A stretch of DNA of 64,000 bases from JBGASG01 sp046328035 (GTDB lineage: Bacteria; Cyanobacteriota; Vampirovibrionia; Obscuribacterales; Obscuribacteraceae). The notes beneath the pieces were generated by a model. It worked only from the letters and a program-made list of their open reading frames with translations, had not been told where the DNA came from and ran no database searches. Location of the stretch: assembly GCA_046328035.1 (NCBI GenBank), contig JAXLXI010000002.1, positions 310,001 through 374,000 on the forward strand. The letters run 5' to 3'. Each line of letters starts with the position of its first letter. Within the stretch, counting starts at the first letter, position 1. Both the position numbers and the translations under genes were made by a program. This document shows positions 1 to 7,200 of this stretch, piece by piece.

Positions 1-1
1 A

Positions 2-451
2 GGATTTGGTGTGTTCGGTGCGTACGTCGCCTGTTCGCAGGTTATGAAGGACTACTTGATCAACTTCTGCTCCGGACTGATCTACAGCACCGCTTTGCCG
101 CCATCCGTGCTTGGGGCAATTGATGCTGCCCTCGATTTAGTTCCCGGCATGGAAAGCGAGCGTCATAAGTTGAGGAAGCTTTCGCAGTTTCTTCGTGACG
201 AAGCTGCGCGGCTCGGGTTCGACACCGCCGGCTCGCAAAGCCAGATTGTGCCTCTGGTAGTGGGCTCCGAAACAAAAGCCAGAGAGCTGGCTGAATACCT
301 GGAAGAGAAAGGCTTCTATGCACCGGCGATTCGCCCACCAACAGTAGCCGCCGGCGCATCACGCGTGCGAGTTTCGCTGTCCGCCCAACACTCGGAGGCA
401 CAGGTCGAAGCATTGGTGGCGGCACTCTTGAAATGGAAACAAACCCAGTGA
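2..451 (+). CDS. bioF: 8-amino-7-oxononanoate synthase (BioF), 3' part
   Basis: The reading frame is open from the first bases of the window, so the start lies upstream. BioF condenses pimeloyl-ACP with L-alanine using PLP, the first step of biotin ring assembly in the cytoplasm. What remains is the last 149 residues: a GFGVFGAY segment, which in this family follows the PLP lysine, then the small C-terminal domain of the alpha-oxoamine synthase fold with IVPLVVG, the substrate-loop stretch AIRPPTV and the closing RVRVSLSAQHS. The PLP lysine itself is outside the window. The 3' end overlaps the next gene by 19 bases, so the two are translationally linked, and the family identity is supported by the bioC-bioD-bioA genes that follow. 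Confidence 0.92.
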   Translation, partial: GFGVFGAYVACSQVMKDYLINFCSGLIYSTALPPSVLGAIDAALDLVPGMESERHKLRKLSQFLRDEAARLGFDTAGSQSQIVPLVVGSETKARELAEYLEEKGFYAPAIRPPTVAAGASRVRVSLSAQHSEAQVEALVAALLKWKQTQ

Positions 452-1230
452 ACCAACGAATTGACATATTTGCGCAGCACGGCTGGGGTTTCTCGGCGCA
501 GTCCTGGTCGAATTACCTGGCAGACTTTGCAGTCTCCACCGGCATCTCAGTCGATGCCGCCTGTCCCGACCGCGGATATTTCGGGGTCCAGCCTGCCACG
601 AGATCGGTCGCCTGCGGCTCGCCGGGTAATTTAAAGGTCGTGATCGCACATTCGCTGGGTTTGCACTTGCTGCCGCCGGAAGTTTTGCATGACTGCCGGC
701 TGCTCGTTGCGGTTTCTTCCTTCGCTAACTTCCATCTTGTCGAAGGTCGGCGGACCCGCGCGCTCGTCTCGCGCATGCTCGCAAAACTGGAACGCCAGCC
801 ACTAAATGTGGTGCGCGACTTCCTGCACAACGCCTTCGACCCGGCACCGTCAGGCATGTTGCTGAAGACGGCGCTGGATGAATCGGACTTGAACGTGAGG
901 GCGCTCCGCTCTGATTTGATGCACCTCAACGAAAGCCACGTCAATCTCGCCGGACTGGCACACATCCCCAATATCTTGCTGATGCACGGCACGCGTGACG
1001 GCATTGTCAATCATCAGCATGCGCAGTTGCTCCACGCACAACTGCCGCAAAGCGAGCTTTTGTTCATCGAAGGTCAGGGGCACGCCTTGCCCTTCACTAA
1101 TCCGCTCGCCTGTCATCTGGCTCTGCGCCAGGCAATCAAGCAGGCAGCGCGCCAATCTGCAGCTTATGCTGCGCCACAGTCCGCAGGACATGCTGCTCCC
1201 CAGCCAACTGGGCATGCCGCAGTTCAATAA
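433..1230 (+). CDS. bioH: BioH-like pimeloyl-ACP methyl ester esterase (alpha/beta hydrolase)
   Basis: A 265-aa alpha/beta hydrolase inside the biotin operon. It has the oxyanion-hole motif HGWG at 16-19, the nucleophile elbow AHSLG with Ser74, the acid in GTRDG (Asp189) and the histidine in GQGHALPF (His217). In known pathways the esterase acting with BioC removes the methyl group from pimeloyl-ACP methyl ester and ends chain elongation; position directly before bioC makes that the likely role, but BioG, BioK and similar proteins do the same job and I cannot separate them by eye. The last 25 or so residues are a short degenerate Ala/Gln/His repeat (around AAPQSAGHAAPQPTGHAA), unusual for the family and probably a dispensable tail. 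It starts inside bioF and ends 52 bases before bioC. Confidence 0.8.
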   Translation: METNPVNQRIDIFAQHGWGFSAQSWSNYLADFAVSTGISVDAACPDRGYFGVQPATRSVACGSPGNLKVVIAHSLGLHLLPPEVLHDCRLLVAVSSFANFHLVEGRRTRALVSRMLAKLERQPLNVVRDFLHNAFDPAPSGMLLKTALDESDLNVRALRSDLMHLNESHVNLAGLAHIPNILLMHGTRDGIVNHQHAQLLHAQLPQSELLFIEGQGHALPFTNPLACHLALRQAIKQAARQSAAYAAPQSAGHAAPQPTGHAAVQ

Positions 1231-1282
1231 CGAGAGTCCAGTTCAGTTCGAGTCGATAACATACCGGAGGGTCTTGTAAAAC

Positions 1283-2083
1283 ATGAAAACAGTTGAACAG
1301 ATCATTGCCAACTTCTCAAGAAAAGCTCTCAGCTACGACGACCACGCGCAACTACAACTAGTTGCCGCCAAGAAACTGTCCGAACGCCTCCACCGCCTGG
1401 ACGGCACACTACCCACGGGACCAGTCCTGGAAATAGGTTGTGGAACTGGTTTCATGACTGTTCCCCTGGTAGAAACATGCGGCGCATCGCACGACATCAT
1501 CGTCAGCGACATCACTCCTGAAATGCTGGAAATCTGCCAGCGTCGCGTGGAGTTTTGCCTCGGGCAGAAAGCCAACAAAGTGCGTTTCGCTCGCATCGAT
1601 GCCAATCAGTTCGAAGGCTGGCAAACGTTTTCACTGATCGTCTCCGCCTTCACTTTCCAGTGGATGTCGGACATTCGCAGCGCTCTCGGTCACCTTTTGC
1701 TCTCACTGAAGCCGGGCGGCAAGCTGCTTTTCTCGGTTCCGGCGGCAGGTTCTTTTCCAGAGTGGCAAACTTTGTGCGCCGAGACCGGCATTCCTTTTAC
1801 CGGCAATCCGCTGCCTGATGCCGATCTATATGAATATGTCGCGACCCGTCACGGCTGCACCATCGACATGAGCAGTGAGCTCTACACATTCACCTATCCC
1901 TCGGCGCTGGCTTTCTTCCGCGGTATCAAAGCGCTGGGCGCTTCGACGACACTCACCGAAACTCAGCTTTCCACCTCCACCATGAAGCGGTTGCTCGATT
2001 ACTCAACCGAGAGAAATCCCGAAGGCATGACCGTGACATATAAAGTGCTCTTCGGCGAAATCTCGCGGTCCAGCCTGCAATGA
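1283..2083 (+). CDS. bioC: malonyl-ACP O-methyltransferase (BioC)
   Basis: A 266-aa class I SAM-dependent methyltransferase. The glycine-rich SAM motif LEIGCGTGFMT lies at about 49-59, followed by an acidic SAM-ribose position (VSDITPEML) and by ASAFTFQWMSD and KPGGKLLFSVP, all typical of BioC. BioC methylates the free carboxyl of malonyl-ACP so that fatty acid synthesis can extend it to a pimeloyl chain. A GGAGG lies about a dozen bases before the ATG. Its stop overlaps the start of bioD by four bases (ATGA), so the two are translationally coupled. Pairing with the BioH-like gene gives a complete BioC-BioH route to pimeloyl-ACP in this operon. Confidence 0.92.
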   Translation: MKTVEQIIANFSRKALSYDDHAQLQLVAAKKLSERLHRLDGTLPTGPVLEIGCGTGFMTVPLVETCGASHDIIVSDITPEMLEICQRRVEFCLGQKANKVRFARIDANQFEGWQTFSLIVSAFTFQWMSDIRSALGHLLLSLKPGGKLLFSVPAAGSFPEWQTLCAETGIPFTGNPLPDADLYEYVATRHGCTIDMSSELYTFTYPSALAFFRGIKALGASTTLTETQLSTSTMKRLLDYSTERNPEGMTVTYKVLFGEISRSSLQ

Positions 2084-2847
2084 CGACACCCCTGCCCGAC
2101 GTGTTTTTCGTCACCGGCACCGATACTGATGTCGGCAAGACATTCATATCGGCTGTCCTGATGATGGGGTTGCAAGCGGCGTATTGGAAACCCGTGCAAA
2201 GCGGGCGCGATCCGCAAACCGACAGAGACTGGATCAAAGAGAAGACGGCGCTGCCCCCGGAAGCATTCTTTCCGGAAAGCTATGTTTTCAGCCAGCCTCT
2301 GTCGCCGCACGCCGCCGCTGCCATCGACGGCGTCTCGATCGAAACTGCCAAGCTTCGTCAAGACTTCAGCGATCACAGAAAGCAACTGCAAGAAACTCAC
2401 TTCGGCGTCAACACCCGCCCGCGCATGATCGTCGAAGGCGCCGGCGGGCTCATGGTGCCGCTCACCGAGCAAACGTTGGTTGTCGATTTAATAGATCAGT
2501 TCCATCTGCCCGTTTTGCTGGTCTGTCGTTCGGGGCTGGGCACGATTAATCACACCCTCCTCTCGATCGAGCAGTTGCGCGTGCATCACATTCCGCTTCT
2601 AGGCATCGTGATGAACGGTCCGAAAAACGAAAGCAACAAGCAAGCCATCGAACACTTCGGCAACGCGCGCGTAATTGCCCAGGTCGACACGGTGAGCGAC
2701 ATCACCCCGGATTCATTGAAAGCAGTTTTCGAAAAGGAGTTTCGCAATGCCATCGACATTGCAGACGGAAGCGATCATCTGGCATCCGTTCACACAAATG
2801 CAAACGGCCCCGACGCCACTAAAGGTGGTGCGAGCCAGCGGGTGTGA
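2080..2847 (+). CDS. bioD: ATP-dependent dethiobiotin synthetase (BioD)
   Basis: BioD carboxylates 7,8-diaminopelargonic acid with ATP to close the ureido ring of dethiobiotin. The N-terminus has the P-loop GTDTDVGKT (Lys20), then KPVQSG, the EGAGGLMVPL segment and MNGPKN, all standard for the family. At 255 aa it is longer than the usual 220-240. The extra C-terminal residues, about 34, are encoded entirely inside the 5' end of bioA in another frame, a 101-base overlap. They are rich in Asp, Gly and Asn, with no visible domain, so the extension may be an accidental read-through of an older stop. bioD starts inside the bioC stop codon. Confidence 0.94.
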   Translation: MTTPLPDVFFVTGTDTDVGKTFISAVLMMGLQAAYWKPVQSGRDPQTDRDWIKEKTALPPEAFFPESYVFSQPLSPHAAAAIDGVSIETAKLRQDFSDHRKQLQETHFGVNTRPRMIVEGAGGLMVPLTEQTLVVDLIDQFHLPVLLVCRSGLGTINHTLLSIEQLRVHHIPLLGIVMNGPKNESNKQAIEHFGNARVIAQVDTVSDITPDSLKAVFEKEFRNAIDIADGSDHLASVHTNANGPDATKGGASQRV

Positions 2848-4069
2848 GCTGGAGCTTGCCGATGGGCGGCAACTGCTCGACCTGATTTCCAGCTGGTGGG
2901 TGACCCTGCACGGTCATGCCCGCCCCGAAATTGCGCAGGCGATCGCCGCTCAGGCTGCCGAGATGGAGCAAGTGATTTTCGCCGGCTTCACCCACGAACC
3001 TGCCCAACAAGTGGCTCGCCAGGTCGTCGAGCTGTTGCCGCCCGACCTGACATGTGCCTTCTTTTCGGACAACGGCTCCACTTCTGTGGAAGTAGCTCTG
3101 AAGATGGCACTGCAATACTTCCACAATCTCGGCAAGATCGGACGGCGACGTTTCATAGGATTTCAGGGCGGCTATCACGGTGACACCACCGGTGCCATGT
3201 CCATCGGCGGCTCGTCGCCTTTCTGGCAGGCGTACAGGCCGGCGATGTTCGAAATCGACCTGGTCGAGTTTCCCGACACCTTCGATGGCGACACGTCCAT
3301 CGAAGAAAAGGAAGCGCGCGCTCTCGATCAGCTGCGTACCCTTTTAGAGAAAGCTGGCGACGATCACCCGTATGCCGCCATTTGCATCGAGCCGCTGATT
3401 CAAGGAGCGGCGGGCATGCGTATGTGCCGTCCGCAGTTTCTTCAGAAACTCGAAAAGACGGCACGCGCCTACGACGTCCTGCTCATCTTTGATGAAGTGA
3501 TGACCGGGTTCGGTCGCACGGGCGAATTGTTTGCTTGCCGCAAGTCAGGCACCAGCCCAGACATAATCTGCCTGTCGAAAGGCATCACGGGCGGGTTTCT
3601 TCCCCTGGCGCTGACCGTTGCCAGTCTCCGTATCTACGAAAGCTTCTTGAGCGAGCATCTCGAACGCGCCTTCTTCCACAGTCACTCCTACACTGCCAAC
3701 CCGATTGCTTGCGCCGCAGCTTGCGCCTCGCTGGCCATTTTGCAACGCGAACAGGCGCGGTTCCAGGACATGGAACGACGACACCGCAACTTTGCCCAGC
3801 TGCATCTCGCCGAGATGTTTGGGACCGGCGGACGCCTGCAGCAACCTCGTTTTTGCGGCACCATCGCCGCTTTCGACCTGGTGACGCCCGATAAGCAGGC
3901 CGGCTACTTCAATCAAGTCGGTCCCGCGCTTCGCCGGCAGTTTCTTGAAATGGGTCTTTTGCTTCGCCCCCTGGGCAACACCATTTATCTCCTGCCGCCG
4001 TTCTGTATCGACGACGAGCAGCTCGAGCGTGCATATAAAGGAATCGCGCTAGCCGTCGCTAATCTTTAA
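2747..4069 (+). CDS. bioA: adenosylmethionine-8-amino-7-oxononanoate aminotransferase (BioA)
   Basis: A 440-aa class III PLP aminotransferase that moves the amino group of SAM onto 7-keto-8-aminopelargonate. Visible motifs are the BioA-specific IWHPFTQM near the N-terminus, SSWW, GGYHGDT, IFDEVMTGFGRTG and the PLP lysine in LSKGITGG (about Lys278). The start is the ATG with AAGGAG close upstream, which lies inside the bioD reading frame. It is the last gene of the biotin operon here; no bioB follows, and the biotin synthase gene is found about 17 kb further on. The stretch after the stop has no strong intrinsic terminator that I can see. Confidence 0.96.
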   Translation: MPSTLQTEAIIWHPFTQMQTAPTPLKVVRASGCELELADGRQLLDLISSWWVTLHGHARPEIAQAIAAQAAEMEQVIFAGFTHEPAQQVARQVVELLPPDLTCAFFSDNGSTSVEVALKMALQYFHNLGKIGRRRFIGFQGGYHGDTTGAMSIGGSSPFWQAYRPAMFEIDLVEFPDTFDGDTSIEEKEARALDQLRTLLEKAGDDHPYAAICIEPLIQGAAGMRMCRPQFLQKLEKTARAYDVLLIFDEVMTGFGRTGELFACRKSGTSPDIICLSKGITGGFLPLALTVASLRIYESFLSEHLERAFFHSHSYTANPIACAAACASLAILQREQARFQDMERRHRNFAQLHLAEMFGTGGRLQQPRFCGTIAAFDLVTPDKQAGYFNQVGPALRRQFLEMGLLLRPLGNTIYLLPPFCIDDEQLERAYKGIALAVANL

Positions 4070-4153
4070 GATTTCGGTTTGCGGTTTATTCGCATGATCA
4101 CGTGAATCCACATATTTAATTTGGGTCGAGCGTGTCAAAATCTATGTGGGTTC

Positions 4154-4241
4154 GGGATAGATTATCCCAAGGCAGGCTATCACCCGGATGAATGACTCAT
4201 CCGGCTCTCGGTCCTTTTCGAGGATCTCGCGAGGATAGCCT
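4154..4241 (+). promoter_or_regulatory. structured 5' leader: hairpin plus three-way junction ending at the start codon
   Basis: Between bioA and the coiled-coil gene are several perfect dyads. GGGATA/TATCCC forms a 6-bp hairpin (4154-4159, 4163-4168). AGGCTATC (4174-4181) pairs with GATAGCCT (4234-4241) and encloses an 8-bp hairpin CCGGATGA/TCATCCGG with a 5-nt loop (4184-4191, 4197-4204) and a weaker third arm (4207-4233). The closed structure is about 68 nt and ends three bases before the ATG at 4245. The only SD-like GAGG (4231-4234) sits at the junction of two stems and would be partly hidden. I recognise no known riboswitch consensus. It may be a translational control element or simply the terminator region of bioA. 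Confidence 0.4.
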
Positions 4242-4244
4242 ACA

Positions 4245-7200
4245 ATGCCCCCCTATGATGACGCAGCAGCTCCTGTCGTCCCCAAACAGCCAGCCAAGCT
4301 CTACGAACCAGACCACAATTCACCGGTCTTCCGGGGCGAGATTCGTCAGCCCGCCGGACCCGATGTAATCGCCAGCGGCGGGTCATGCAGAGACCGTCTG
4401 GCTTGCGATGTGACCGATCAGCGCGGTCGCGTTACCATCAACGATCACAGACAGCGCGGGCGCTTCGAAGACCCACGCGCTATGACCTTCGGCGCCTTGC
4501 AAACCGAGAATCAATTCGGCTTCGAGTTTGCCAAACCTAAATATATGGCAGCCATCACCGCCGCCGACCGCATTTCACAACGCAATGTCTTTAACGACCG
4601 ATGCTGCGCTTGCTCTCGCATGCAAGGCATCGATTTGACGCTCGCTCGCGGCGCCGACGGCTGCTGTCGCAACAGCCGTTGCCGTCGGATGAGCCCCTGC
4701 GCCGAACAACAATTGCGCGGGCAGCGCACCGCCTGCCTGCAGGACGAAGACAGGCTCTGGGGCTGCTATCTCGCCCCCGGCAGCACACGCGTGCAAGCCG
4801 GCATGAGATTCATTGCCAACGGGCAGACTGCCGAAGGCGAAAAACTGGTCGCCAAAGGACTCGAGCTGCGTCCTGAAATCGGACGCGACCCCAACTTCAT
4901 CAAAATGCTGGAACAAGCACGTGCTCAAGGCCGCGCCTTAGAAAGACCACCGGTGCCGCAACCGCCCGCACCCGGACCAGATGTCCGCAGGCCACCACAG
5001 CCGGTGCGCGCCTCCGCCGGAGATTTCTACAACTTCCACGGTTCGCCGACTGGCTCGCCGACTGATTCCCGCCGCCCGCCACAATTTGGCACCCAGCCGC
5101 CACCGGATGTGTCGCCGAACTTGCCGCGTGTTCCCGCTGTCGACCGCACAGGCGGACCGGCTCCGGCACGGACAGTTGATGAGTCCAACAAAGTCTATCC
5201 GTACAGCGCCACCGAACTGCATCGCCGCGAAAAGCAAACCATGGAATACGTGGCGAAGATGGCGCCGACGTTCCGCTTTGCACCGCGCCCCGACCTGATT
5301 CGGCAGGTGCTCGGACCCGACGTGGCGCCGCCGCAACGGACATTGCCCAATCCGCAGTTTCCGCCCATCGAGCCTCCTGCTCCGGTGCGGGTCGAACCGC
5401 CTACACCTACCACCAATACCGGTGACGGCTTCACACCTCCTGCTCCGGAGACTCCCGCCGGCGGCAAGAACTTCTGGGAAACCGTCAAAGACTACTCCAA
5501 AGAAGATTGGGTGCGCGGACTGGCCGCCATTCTCGCTGCCCTGGGCATCAGCAAAGGCATCGACATCTACAGAAACCTCGGCAAAGATGTAGTGCGCCAG
5601 CACGTCGAAAATGGCGAACAAGTGAAAGTCACGGTCGACGCCACCAAAACCGCTGCCGAGCGCGGCGTCAAAGCGTTCGATAAGATAACCGGGCAGCCGC
5701 TCGAGAAGCTGAGCGCCGACGGCAAATACTACGAAGCAACACGTGCCGACGGTACCGTCGAAAAAATTCCTGTTCAGAACATCGACCGCATTCGCTACGA
5801 AATCGTGGCTGCCGATCAGCGCGAAGTCAAACAACTGAAAGCAGAGCTGGAACTGCGCCTGAAGGGACTGCCCGACCGCGCCGGCATGATCTCCAAGCTC
5901 GATGTTCAGCACGATGCGGCCATGACCGAAAAGCAAAAGTTCGTCTTCACGGACAAAGGCGTCGAAGTCGGCACCATCGAAGGTATCAACCAGGACGGTA
6001 CTATCAAGGTCAAGCAAGCCGACGGCAGTTTCGTCAATCGCACTGTCAATGCCGACACACAGATGGTGCTCAAGTTCAAAGATGCCGTCGCCAACGTGCA
6101 AAAGCTGAACGGCGCCGATGTCGCCGAATTCCTGAAGATCGCTTCGCCGCAAGTCAATCTCAGTGACTGGACCCGCATGCAGGGCGAAGTGCGCGAACAG
6201 AAAACCCGCGAATTTGAGGACGCCCTCAACAAACTGCTCGAAGATTCGAAGAAAGCTCACGAAGAAACAAAGCAGAAACTGGAAGAAGCCAAAAAAGCTC
6301 TCGCCGATCAAGAGAAGCTCAACGAAACCGAGCGCAAGAAATACACAACCGAGATCGACGGACTGCAGAAGCAGCTCGAGAAAGCCACTGAAGCGGTCAC
6401 CAAAGCCGAAGAGCGCATCAAGACCGAAGCCGCCCAGCGCGAAGCAGCCGTAAAAACCTATCAAGAAACAAAGACGAAACTGGAAACAGCCCAGAAAGAC
6501 CTGGCAGCACTGGCCGAAACAGACAAAGAGAAACGCGCCGAGCTCGACAAGCAAATCAAGCAGCTGCAAGGCGACCTCACCAAGAACTCGCAAAGTCTTG
6601 ATGAAGTCAACAAGAAACTGGCGCAGCAAATAGTCGAAACCGAGAAGTCGCGCGAGAAAGCAGCAGAACTGCAGAAAAGCCTCGCCGACGTCCAGCAAAA
6701 ACTGCAGACGGAAAGCCAGCGCGTGCAGACCCTGGAACAGGGACTCGCCGAGCGCGATGCGCAAGTCAAAGCTCTGACCGAAGCCAACCGCGTCGCTGCC
6801 GAACGGGCCGCCGAAGCCGAAAAACAACGCGTCGCCCGCGAAGCCGAAATGGTCAAAATCAAAGGCGACCTCGATGCCGCGCGCAAAGAACTGGACGGCA
6901 AGACGGGCACCGAAGCCGATCTGGTCGATGCCAAAGCCAAGCTCGCCGAACTGAGCACCAAGTATGAAGAAGCTACGAAGGCCGCCAAAGAGTTCGAACG
7001 TCAACTGGCGGCTGAGCAGAAAGAGCGCACCACAGTCACAGACGAACTGAAAGTTGCTCAAGAAAAGCTGACCAAAGCGCAAGCCGACTTCGCCGCTTTG
7101 AAGGACAAAACCGCCGCCGACCAGAAGAAACTCGAACAGGTCGAAGCCGAGCTCAAAACCAAGATCACCGAGCTGGAAACCAAGCTCAAGGCATCCGACA

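Noticed and set aside
4245..4800. Start of the coiled-coil protein in another frame
   Set aside because: The Cys/Arg-rich stretch at about 4600-4770 looks odd and other frames are Ala-rich there, but each has stops within short distance; without homologues I keep the long frame.
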